DNA of 5,863 bases from Bacteroidales bacterium. Lineage in GTDB: Bacteria > Bacteroidota > Bacteroidia > Bacteroidales > Dysgonomonadaceae. The number at the start of each line of letters is the position of its first letter. Position 1 is the stretch's first letter. Position numbers and translations under genes: made by a program. The stretch lies in NCBI GenBank assembly GCA_012518155.1, contig JAAYTC010000314.1, positions 1 through 5,863 of the forward strand, read 5' to 3'. Under the pieces are notes generated by a model, which was given only the letters and a program-made list of their open reading frames with translations, did not search any database and was not told the origin of the DNA. Of the stretch, positions 1-5,863 are shown in pieces.

Positions 1-2057
1 CCAAGAAAAAGAAAAAAATAAGGATCCGGACAAAACTATTTGTTCCGCTAGTATTCATTGTCGCGATCCTCTTTATCACCTATATCTTCCCGCGCCAGGG
101 GAGTTTTAACTATTCGTTCGACGAGGGAAGGCCTTGGCAGTATGGTTTGCTAACCGCGCCCTTTGATTTTCCTATCTACAAACCGGCGGAACAGCTAAAA
201 ATCGAACAAGACAGTATACTGGAGTTTTACGAACCCTATTTCATAGTAAATGATGATACGCGGGTAAATGCACTGGCCGATTTTGACGCGGACGTCAACC
301 TTAACACCCGTCTCTCGGAACTTCCCGCTCCCTATAAACTCTACATTCGGAATAAACTCACCGAGATTTACGAGAACGGCATCATGCGATCGGAAGATTA
401 CGACCGTATCCAACTGTCTCGCACCGGTGCGTTAAGATTGAAGCAAGGAAACGTGGCGGAATCCCGTCAAATTGAAACTTTTTACACCATCCGGTCGGCC
501 TACGAAAAAGTCCTTGAAGATGCACCTGCCGATTTCGATGCATCCACACTGAAAGCCGCCAATATCAACGAGTATATTCGGGAAAACATCATTTACGATG
601 CGAGCACTTCCGAAAAAGCTAGAAATGAATTCGTGCAACAGGTTGATATCAGCAGGGGCATGGTCCAACAGGGACAACGCATTATTGATCAAGGAGAAAT
701 AGTGGATACACGTACGTACAATATCCTATCTTCGCTCGAACGAGTTACCGAAGAGCGTAGCGGGGGTACCACCACGAACCTCGCGAGGGTTTTTGGCCAC
801 TTCTTGCTGGTTTTCCTCATGTTTGGATCGTTTTACATGTACCTGCTTTACTTCCGACCCACAGAGTACAGAAACCGGAAACACGTGGTATTCATGGTGT
901 TGATGATTGTTATTTTCGTCACGCTTACCGCGGTTACGGTGCGGTTCGACCTCTTCAGCGTTTATATCATCCCCTATGCCATACTCACCATATTGATCCG
1001 CACGTTTATCGATTCACGAACGGCCCTGTTCGCCAGTCTCTCGTCAATCATCTTAAGTTCGCTCATGGTTCCCTACCCGTTCGAGTTTGTTATTATACAG
1101 ATCTCGGCGGCGATGATCTCTATATTCATGCTAAAAGAGCTCTCCGAGCGCTCTCAACTTATCAAGAGTTCGTTTTTCATTCTTTTTACCTATATCGTGG
1201 TCTATATTGGGTTGGTAATGTATCAAGAGGGAAGCGTGACAGAAGCTGACTGGGTAATGCTTGTTTACTTCCTGATCAACTTCATTTTCATCCTGTTCTC
1301 CTATTCGTTGGTGTACTTGGTTGAGCGGTCGTTTGGTTTTATCTCGGGGGTAACGCTGGTAGAGCTCTCGAATATAAACAAGCCGCTTCTGAAAGAGCTC
1401 TCCGAGAAAGCACCGGGCACTTTTCAACACTCGTTGCAGGTATCCAACCTCGCAATGGCCGCGGCAAGTAAACTCGGGGCGAATGCTTCGCTGATACGAA
1501 CCGGCGCGCTCTATCACGACGTGGGAAAGATGATAAATCCCGCTTTTTTTACCGAAAATCAGGCACCGGGGATGAACCCCCATTCGGGACTTCCTTTCGA
1601 AGAGAGTGCCCGTATCATCATCAATCACGTGAAAGATGGTGTGAAGATTGCACAGAAGCACAACGTCCCACAGCAGATCATCGACTTCATCGAAACCCAC
1701 CATGGCATGAGCATGCCGAAGTACTTTTACAACTCTTGGAAAAACGCGAACCCGGGGAAAGAGGCAAATGAAGCCAATTTCCGATACCCCGGCCCCAACC
1801 CCTTCTCGAAAGAGACCGCCATCATGATGATGGCCGACGCGGTGGAAGCCTCTTCACGAAGCCTGCCGGAGTATACCGAGGAGTCTATTCGTAGCCTGGT
1901 AGAAAGAATTATTGATTCGCAGCTAAAAGAGGGTTATTTCAAGATAGCCCCAATTACATTCCGGGATATTCAAACAGTAAAAGATGTATTTGTCGAAAAG
2001 CTAGTCACCATATACCATTCACGCATCGCTTATCCGGAGCTCAAACGCCCGGAGTAG
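1..2057 (+). CDS. 7TM-HD family cyclic-dinucleotide (probably c-di-AMP) phosphodiesterase, 5' end cut by window edge
   Basis: This is a membrane-bound HD-domain phosphodiesterase of the PgpH (7TMR-HD) family, whose characterised members hydrolyse c-di-AMP to pApA. The reading frame is open from base 3, so the TTG at 147 is internal. The visible protein has 684 residues, close to full family length, so only a few N-terminal residues are missing. Residues 1-11 are Lys/Arg-rich and are followed by a first membrane helix at about 12-29. An extracytoplasmic 7TMR-HDED-type domain covers about 30-262. Seven predicted membrane helices lie at roughly 264-284, 295-313, 318-335, 338-356, 358-377, 388-406 and 418-440. 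The cytosolic HD domain has the full metal-ligand series: H476, H505-D506 (in LYHDVGK), H542, H566-H567 and D612. An active enzyme is therefore expected. The substrate is inferred from the family; other cyclic dinucleotides are possible. The gene ends 8 bases from the convergent guaA stop. Confidence 0.93.
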   Translation, partial: KKKKKIRIRTKLFVPLVFIVAILFITYIFPRQGSFNYSFDEGRPWQYGLLTAPFDFPIYKPAEQLKIEQDSILEFYEPYFIVNDDTRVNALADFDADVNLNTRLSELPAPYKLYIRNKLTEIYENGIMRSEDYDRIQLSRTGALRLKQGNVAESRQIETFYTIRSAYEKVLEDAPADFDASTLKAANINEYIRENIIYDASTSEKARNEFVQQVDISRGMVQQGQRIIDQGEIVDTRTYNILSSLERVTEERSGGTTTNLARVFGHFLLVFLMFGSFYMYLLYFRPTEYRNRKHVVFMVLMIVIFVTLTAVTVRFDLFSVYIIPYAILTILIRTFIDSRTALFASLSSIILSSLMVPYPFEFVIIQISAAMISIFMLKELSERSQLIKSSFFILFTYIVVYIGLVMYQEGSVTEADWVMLVYFLINFIFILFSYSLVYLVERSFGFISGVTLVELSNINKPLLKELSEKAPGTFQHSLQVSNLAMAAASKLGANASLIRTGALYHDVGKMINPAFFTENQAPGMNPHSGLPFEESARIIINHVKDGVKIAQKHNVPQQIIDFIETHHGMSMPKYFYNSWKNANPGKEANEANFRYPGPNPFSKETAIMMMADAVEASSRSLPEYTEESIRSLVERIIDSQLKEGYFKIAPITFRDIQTVKDVFVEKLVTIYHSRIAYPELKRPE

Positions 2058-2072
2058 CGCGGTAATTACTCC
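2051..2072. repeat. Short inverted repeat spanning both convergent stop codons
   Basis: The arms GGAGTA (2051-2056) and TACTCC (2067-2072) are perfectly complementary around a 10-base loop. The repeat covers the TAG stop of the HD gene and the TAA stop of guaA. No other spacer is available for a terminator between these tail-to-tail genes. A six-pair stem with no U-tract is weak and could be chance, so a terminator role is only a possibility. Confidence 0.25.
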
Positions 2073-3586
2073 CACTCGATGGTCGCGGGCGGTTTCGAGG
2101 AGATATCGTACACTACGCGGTTAACCCCTTTTACCTTGTTGATGATCTCGTTGGACACTTTCGCCAAGAACTCGTACGGGAGGCGCGACCAGTCGGCCGT
2201 CATGGCATCGGTCGACGTCACCGCTCTTAACGCGATGGTATTCTCGTACGTACGTTCGTCGCCCATCACCCCCACCGACCGCACGGGCAGGAGAATCGCC
2301 CCTGCCTGCCATACCTGGTCGTACAGTCCCGCCGCGCGTAGGCTCGAAATGTAGATATCGTCGGCCTCCTGCACGATCCGCACCTTCTCGGGCGTGATAT
2401 CTCCCAAGATGCGGATGCCCAGCCCCGGCCCGGGGAACGGGTGACGATGAATCAGGTGCGGCTCCATTCCTAGCTCCAATCCTATTTTACGCACCTCGTC
2501 TTTGAACAACAACTTCAACGGTTCGCACAGCTTCAGGTGCATCTTCTCGGGCAATCCCCCCACGTTATGGTGGCTTTTAATGGTCACCCCGGTGATGGAG
2601 AGCGACTCTATAATATCGGGATAGATGGTCCCTTGCGCCAGCCACTTGATATCCGTTAGCTTCTTGGCCTCGCTCTCGAACACATCGATAAATCCTTTCC
2701 CGATAATTTTCCGTTTCTCCTCGGGATCGGTCACCCCGCTCAACTCCTTGTAGAAGCGCTCCTTCGCGTTCACCCCGATCACGTTGAGCCCCAAGTGCTC
2801 GTAGTTCTCCAGCACGTTCTCGAACTCGTTCTTGCGCAACAACCCGTGGTCCACGAAGATGCAGGTCAGGTTTTTCCCGATGGCCCTGTTCAGCAACACC
2901 GCGGTCACCGACGAATCCACTCCCCCCGAGAGGGCCAGGATCACCTTATCATCGCCCAAGGTCTCCTTTAGCTCCTTCACGGTAGCCTCGATGAACGACG
3001 CGGGCGTCCAATCTTTCTTCACCCCGCAGATGGCGAGGAAGTTATCTAGGATCCGTATCCCGTTCTCCGTATGGAACACCTCGGGGTGGAACTGCACGCC
3101 CCAGGTGGGTTCCCCTTCTACCCGGTACGCCGCGTACTCCACGTCCTCGGTAGAAGCGATCACGTTGAACCCCTCCGGCACGTCGACGATGGTATCGCCG
3201 TGCGACATCCACACCTGGTTGTTTTGCCCGATCCCTGCCAACAGCGGGTCGTCGCTCGCTTTCACGTTCAGACGGGCACGCCCGTATTCTCCGTTATCCC
3301 CTTTTTCGACCGCCCCGCCGGCCGATTTGGCCATCCATTGCGCGCCGTAACAAATGCCCAGCACGGGATACTTCCCGCGAATCGCCTCCATCTCCGCGGT
3401 GAACGCGTTGGGGTCGTTCACCGAAAACGGGCTCCCGGAAAGGATCACCCCCTTCACCGTTTCATCGTCGCGCGGAAACTTATTATAAGGCACAATTTCG
3501 CAATAGGTGCTTAACTCCCGCACGCGGCGGCCGATCAGTTGGGTGGTTTGAGAACCAAAATCGAGGATAATTATTTTTTCGTGCAT
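2066..3586 (-). CDS. guaA: GMP synthase (glutamine-hydrolysing)
   Basis: This cytosolic enzyme converts XMP, ATP and glutamine to GMP, the last step of de novo guanine nucleotide synthesis. The 506-residue product is normal length for the family. An N-terminal class I glutamine amidotransferase domain (about 1-190) carries the nucleophile C79 in GICYG and the catalytic H167 and E169 in FHPEV. The ATP pyrophosphatase domain has the P-loop SGGVDSS at 220-226. The C-terminal dimerisation and XMP-binding part includes HPFPGPGLGIR (382-392) and ends in KPPATIEWE. The start is placed at the ATG reading MHEKIIILDFGSQ. The frame stays open 39 codons further upstream to another ATG, but that stretch is low-quality sequence, runs across the predicted promoter and is not part of the family. 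The nearby Shine-Dalgarno sequence is weak, as is usual in Bacteroidetes. The gene appears monocistronic here, and its GC content is visibly higher than that of its neighbours. Confidence 0.98.
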   Translation of the reverse strand: MHEKIIILDFGSQTTQLIGRRVRELSTYCEIVPYNKFPRDDETVKGVILSGSPFSVNDPNAFTAEMEAIRGKYPVLGICYGAQWMAKSAGGAVEKGDNGEYGRARLNVKASDDPLLAGIGQNNQVWMSHGDTIVDVPEGFNVIASTEDVEYAAYRVEGEPTWGVQFHPEVFHTENGIRILDNFLAICGVKKDWTPASFIEATVKELKETLGDDKVILALSGGVDSSVTAVLLNRAIGKNLTCIFVDHGLLRKNEFENVLENYEHLGLNVIGVNAKERFYKELSGVTDPEEKRKIIGKGFIDVFESEAKKLTDIKWLAQGTIYPDIIESLSITGVTIKSHHNVGGLPEKMHLKLCEPLKLLFKDEVRKIGLELGMEPHLIHRHPFPGPGLGIRILGDITPEKVRIVQEADDIYISSLRAAGLYDQVWQAGAILLPVRSVGVMGDERTYENTIALRAVTSTDAMTADWSRLPYEFLAKVSNEIINKVKGVNRVVYDISSKPPATIEWE

Positions 3587-3619
3587 AACCTGTAAAGATG
3601 AGTCGTTGTTTTCTGAATG

Positions 3620-3627
3620 CAAAGATA
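3620..3627 (-). promoter_or_regulatory. guaA promoter, -7 element
   Basis: On the minus strand these bases read TATCTTTG, a full match to the Bacteroidetes -7 consensus TAnnTTTG, and they are preceded by a T-rich run. Transcription should begin near 3613, giving a leader of about 27 bases before the guaA ATG at 3586. I see no good TTTG at the expected -33 spacing, so the upstream element is poor. The position supports the shorter guaA start. No riboswitch-like structure fits in so short a leader. Confidence 0.6.
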
Positions 3628-3782
3628 AAAAAAAGATCGGTTGATAGGATCGATGGGGCGATTTGATGATGTGATGATTCGGATTTTGTGTATAAGATTC
3701 CAAGATTTAGGCATGGGTGAGTGCTCACGCCTTACATTTATCCATAAAGAGAGAATATTTATCGTTTTTCAATATATTTTTA

Positions 3783-3812
3783 TTGTTATATAAAATACTT
3801 GTAGTATATTTG
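3783..3812 (+). promoter_or_regulatory. Promoter of the DUF2975-XRE operon
   Basis: TATATTTG at 3805-3812 matches the Bacteroidetes -7 consensus TAnnTTTG. A TTG at 3783-3785 lies 19 bases upstream, in the range seen for the -33 element. The region between is very AT-rich. Transcription would start near 3819-3820, leaving a leader of about 35 bases before the ATG at 3855. An inverted repeat overlaps the -7 element. Confidence 0.6.
3792..3810. promoter_or_regulatory. Candidate operator: inverted repeat overlapping the -7 element
   Basis: The arms AAAATACT (3792-3799) and AGTATATT (3803-3810) pair at 7 of 8 positions around the centre TGT. The inner five pairs, ATACT/AGTAT, are perfect. The right arm overlaps the predicted -7 box by six bases, so a bound protein would block RNA polymerase. 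The XRE-family protein encoded second in this operon is the obvious candidate ligand, by inference from the autoregulation common in that family. Chance symmetry in AT-rich DNA cannot be excluded. Confidence 0.35.
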
Positions 3813-3854
3813 CAGTGTTAAACCATTTTTTAAACAGCACTAATAACGTAAAAC

Positions 3855-4541
3855 ATGAGAACAGGGGTGAACAAAAGAGGATCTATCGCGCTGCTATCGG
3901 TACTGGCGGGAATCGCGTATGTTTATTTAGTAGGAATCGACTTCATCAATCATTGGGATGATCACGCGAACAGTTTCCGCGAGGGCTATAACGCTTCCGC
4001 GAGAGGAAGAACCGGCTTATTGCCACAGGAGTCGTTCTTATTATCGTTAAACGCGGAAAGTCTCCAGAATTATTACTCGGACTCGTTGATAAACCTGAAA
4101 ACCAACCAGTATCTCCCGGCAAAACTCCATAGTGTAGACGTGGTTTATCAATTTAATGAATACAGGGAACTGAGGCAGGTGCTGAAATACAGGACAACCC
4201 TTTATATCGCCATGTTCATATCCATAATCTTATTGATTGCGGTACCGGTATATTTTTATACCATCATGGGTGCATTTTACAAGGACGATATTTTCAACCG
4301 CAGAAATATGAAGCGCCTTAACATATTGGGTATCCTGTTGATTGCTATTTTCGTGCTTCAATTGGTAATGGATATCACCTACTTTCATTACAAAAAATCG
4401 CTTATAGAGATTACCAACTATAGTCTTTCCATTCATCTGTCGGGAGCCGAATGGCTTTTCATGGGACTGAGCACGCTGCTGATCGCCCAAATCTTAAAAC
4501 GATCGGTTGAGTTAAAAGAAGAACAGGAATTAACTATTTAA
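3855..4541 (+). CDS. DUF2975 family membrane protein
   Basis: This is a 228-residue integral membrane protein whose function is not established. Four predicted membrane helices lie at about 9-28, 115-137, 154-176 and 197-213. The family assignment rests on the four-helix layout, the segment GAFYKDDIFNRRNMKRLNIL (about 139-158) between helices 2 and 3, and a C-terminus that runs from the last helix into a charged tail ending EEQELTI. It also rests on the small XRE gene directly downstream, a pairing that recurs in Firmicutes (yoaS/yozG in Bacillus subtilis) and Bacteroidetes. The loop between helices 1 and 2 is about 85 residues, polar and aromatic-rich, and probably extracytoplasmic. It makes this protein longer than compact relatives of about 160 residues. 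A consensus promoter lies just upstream. A sensor or antagonist role for the partner regulator is plausible but inferred only from gene pairing. Confidence 0.82.
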   Translation: MRTGVNKRGSIALLSVLAGIAYVYLVGIDFINHWDDHANSFREGYNASARGRTGLLPQESFLLSLNAESLQNYYSDSLINLKTNQYLPAKLHSVDVVYQFNEYRELRQVLKYRTTLYIAMFISIILLIAVPVYFYTIMGAFYKDDIFNRRNMKRLNILGILLIAIFVLQLVMDITYFHYKKSLIEITNYSLSIHLSGAEWLFMGLSTLLIAQILKRSVELKEEQELTI

Positions 4542-4542
4542 C

Positions 4543-4551
4543 AGGAGGAGG
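4543..4551 (+). promoter_or_regulatory. Strong Shine-Dalgarno sequence before the XRE gene
   Basis: AGGAGGAGG lies between the DUF2975 stop at 4539-4541 and the ATG at 4556. Two overlapping AGGAGG registers sit 7 and 4 bases from the start codon. This is a near-perfect anti-16S match and fixes the start. Such strong sites are uncommon in Bacteroidetes, and the other two start codons visible in this window lack one. Confidence 0.8.
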
Positions 4552-4555
4552 ATTC

Positions 4556-4765
4556 ATGCCGATAATTGTCAATTTGGACGTGGAGATGGCGAAGAACAAG
4601 ATCTCGCTGAACGAGCTATCGGAGCGGGTTGGGATCACGCCGGCGAACCTCTCGATCTTGAAAACGGGGAAAGCCAAAGCGATACGATTCAGCACCCTCG
4701 AGGCGATTTGCAGGGAGCTGGATTGCCAACCGGGCGATATCTTGGAGTGGAGAGCAGAGGAATGA
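4556..4765 (+). CDS. Small XRE-family helix-turn-helix regulator
   Basis: This 69-residue protein is almost entirely a Cro/CI-type helix-turn-helix domain. Residues 17-24 (SLNELSERV region) form the positioning helix. The segment after GITPANLS, about 28-37, is the likely recognition helix. The sequence STLEAICRELDCQPGDILEW (about 46-65) is the typical closing part of the YozG-like HTH_26 subgroup. It has no membrane or ligand-binding segment, so any signal must come from a partner, most simply the DUF2975 protein encoded 14 bases upstream. The two genes probably share one transcript and may be translationally coupled. The start follows a very strong Shine-Dalgarno sequence. It probably binds DNA as a dimer and may control its own operon. 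Its targets cannot be read from this window. Confidence 0.92.
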   Translation: MPIIVNLDVEMAKNKISLNELSERVGITPANLSILKTGKAKAIRFSTLEAICRELDCQPGDILEWRAEE

Positions 4766-4808
4766 CAAATTTCCGACCTAAATGTGGAGCGGGAAAGAAA
4801 CAAATTGC

Positions 4809-4816
4809 TATCTTTG
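4809..4816 (+). promoter_or_regulatory. Promoter of the TPR-PD40 gene, -7 element
   Basis: TATCTTTG matches the Bacteroidetes -7 consensus TAnnTTTG and lies 24 bases before the ATG at 4841. Transcription would start near 4823, leaving a leader of about 18 bases. No convincing TTTG sits at the usual -33 distance. The nearest candidate is TGTG at 4783-4786, with a 22-base spacer. The element suggests that the downstream gene is transcribed separately from the DUF2975-XRE operon, although read-through is possible because I see no terminator in 4766-4808. Confidence 0.5.
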
Positions 4817-4840
4817 AGTCTTACAAAGCAAAGTGAATCA

Positions 4841-5863
4841 ATGAACATACGATATATCTGTCATATTATCCTTTTTATCGGGCTGGGTATACCGTTTCAA
4901 GCGCACGCGCAATCGCTGGATGAGGCCAAAGAGTGGTACCAGGAAGGCCGGTATGCCGAGGCGCTGCCCGTGTTCCAACGTGAGTATCAGGATAACCCCA
5001 CCAACGCGCCCATCAACCAATGGTTGGGCGTGAGCCTTTACGAAACGGGTAGGTTAATTGAGGCACGGGAGTATCTCGAGTTTGCCTCCGGCCGAAGGGT
5101 TACAGAGGCGTATCTCTACCTCGGGGAACTGTACACCAAATTATACCGTTTCGATGAGGCGGAGAAGGAGTTTGAAAAATACCAACGGGCCAACCGAAGG
5201 AACCAAGAAGCATTGGACCGCTTGGAGCAAGCGAGGGAATACGCCGATCGATTGCAACGCGCGGTGAGCCGCACCGAGGACGTGCAAATAATAGATAGCT
5301 TACTGCTGCCCAAAAGCGAGTTTTTAACGGCGTACAACCTGAGCACCTCCTCCGGGTCGTTGATGCCCCTGAGCGAGTTTTTTAACGAACAGGTGGGCAG
5401 CGATAAAACACTTTACATGAACGAGAGGGGCGACAAAATATATTACTCCCGGGGGGATGAAACCACCGGCACCCACCTTTACACGATGGAAAAACTGATC
5501 GACGCGTTCGGGAACGAGAAGCCGCTGCCTTCGTCGATTAACGCCATGGGAAATCAGGCCTATCCTTTCGTGTTGAGCGATGGGCTCACGATCTACTTCG
5601 CGTCTACCGGGCATCAATCGTTCGGGGGATACGACCTCTACGTGACTCGCTACAACCTGGCTTCGGACACCTATCTCGTGCCCAACCAGTTAAATATGCC
5701 GTTCAACTCTCCTTTCAACGATTACCTGATGGCAATCGACGAGGAGAAAGGGGTCGGATGGTTCGCTTCGGATCGTTTTCAACCGGCCGACTCCGTCTGC
5801 ATTTACACCTTTATACCCAACCAACGGGTTACCTTAGTGGAAGCGGTAGAGATGGAGAGCGAA
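4841..5863 (+). CDS. Exported TPR and PD40 (WD40-like beta-propeller) protein, 3' end cut by window edge
   Basis: The reading frame is open from the ATG at 4841 to the window edge, giving 341 residues of a longer protein. Residues 1-24 form a Sec signal peptide (hydrophobic core about 7-19, probable cleavage after AHAQ). There is no lipobox cysteine, so it is probably periplasmic or otherwise exported but not a lipoprotein. Residues about 25-130 hold two to three TPR units, with EAKEWYQEGRYAEALPVF followed by a unit around YLYLGELYTKLYRFDEAEKE. A helical linker leads into PD40 blades from about 186, best seen at LTIYFASTGHQSFGGYDLYV (249-268) and around GVGWFASDRF (304-313). TPR plus PD40 is a common Bacteroidetes envelope layout. 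It recalls the type IX secretion protein PorE, but that is a lipoprotein with a C-terminal OmpA domain, and the C-terminus here is not visible. A protein-interaction or scaffold role in the envelope is likely; no enzymatic function is implied. Confidence 0.85.
   Translation, partial: MNIRYICHIILFIGLGIPFQAHAQSLDEAKEWYQEGRYAEALPVFQREYQDNPTNAPINQWLGVSLYETGRLIEAREYLEFASGRRVTEAYLYLGELYTKLYRFDEAEKEFEKYQRANRRNQEALDRLEQAREYADRLQRAVSRTEDVQIIDSLLLPKSEFLTAYNLSTSSGSLMPLSEFFNEQVGSDKTLYMNERGDKIYYSRGDETTGTHLYTMEKLIDAFGNEKPLPSSINAMGNQAYPFVLSDGLTIYFASTGHQSFGGYDLYVTRYNLASDTYLVPNQLNMPFNSPFNDYLMAIDEEKGVGWFASDRFQPADSVCIYTFIPNQRVTLVEAVEMESE

Noticed and set aside
1131..1703. 190-codon open frame on the minus strand inside the HD gene
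   Set aside because: It lies wholly opposite a well-supported coding region, its translation resembles no family, and it has no promoter. It is a shadow frame.
2832..3514. Plus-strand open frames of 172 and 147 codons opposite guaA
   Set aside because: They overlap each other and the convincing guaA frame. The translations are low-complexity antisense products favoured by the high GC content of guaA.
3587..3703. 39-codon N-terminal extension of guaA to an upstream ATG
   Set aside because: The extra residues are not part of the GuaA family, the stretch crosses the TATCTTTG promoter element, and the internal ATG gives the canonical start just before the amidotransferase domain.
3717..3728. 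Palindrome GTGAG-TG-CTCAC in the divergent promoter region
   Set aside because: The arms are only five bases long and the pairing does not extend continuously. It lies about 90-100 bases upstream of the predicted plus-strand start and has no T-tract, so it is neither a terminator nor a well-supported operator.
3818..3835. Direct repeat TTAAAC (3818-3823 and 3830-3835) in the DUF2975 leader
   Set aside because: Two six-base AT-rich copies are expected by chance in such sequence, and no further copies or structure support a function.
5058..5617. Alternative-frame open frames on both strands over the TPR-PD40 gene (5058-5267 +, 5116-5346 -, 5324-5617 -)
   Set aside because: All fall inside the frame that is open from 4841 to the edge and encodes recognisable signal peptide, TPR and PD40 segments.

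Overview
The window looks like ordinary chromosomal DNA from a member of the Bacteroidota, probably order Bacteroidales. Three promoters match the Bacteroidetes -7 consensus TAnnTTTG. The encoded proteins (a 7TM-HD phosphodiesterase, a TPR plus PD40 exported protein, and a DUF2975/XRE pair) are common in that order. Base composition is near 50% GC overall, which would suit a Dysgonomonadaceae-like lineage, but that placement is only a guess.

Layout, left to right. (1) A plus-strand gene for a membrane HD-domain phosphodiesterase of the PgpH (7TMR-HD) family is open at the left edge. Only its first few residues are missing. (2) It meets guaA (GMP synthase) tail to tail, on the minus strand, with 8 bases between the stop codons. 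(3) A 268-base divergent promoter region follows. It holds the guaA promoter on the minus strand and the promoter of the next operon on the plus strand. (4) A two-gene plus-strand operon encodes a four-helix DUF2975 membrane protein and a 69-residue XRE-type repressor-like protein. They are 14 bases apart, with a strong Shine-Dalgarno sequence before the second gene. An imperfect inverted repeat overlaps the operon's promoter and is a candidate operator. (5) A separately promoted gene for an exported TPR plus PD40 (beta-propeller) protein runs off the right edge.

The HD protein probably degrades c-di-AMP and GuaA makes GMP, so both act in nucleotide metabolism or signalling. Their convergent arrangement gives no evidence of co-regulation. 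The DUF2975/XRE pair is the most likely self-contained regulatory unit: a membrane protein with a large extracytoplasmic loop beside a small DNA-binding protein. I found no RNA genes, CRISPR arrays, insertion sequences, attachment sites or clearly new system. The most worthwhile leads are the DUF2975/XRE pair and its candidate operator.
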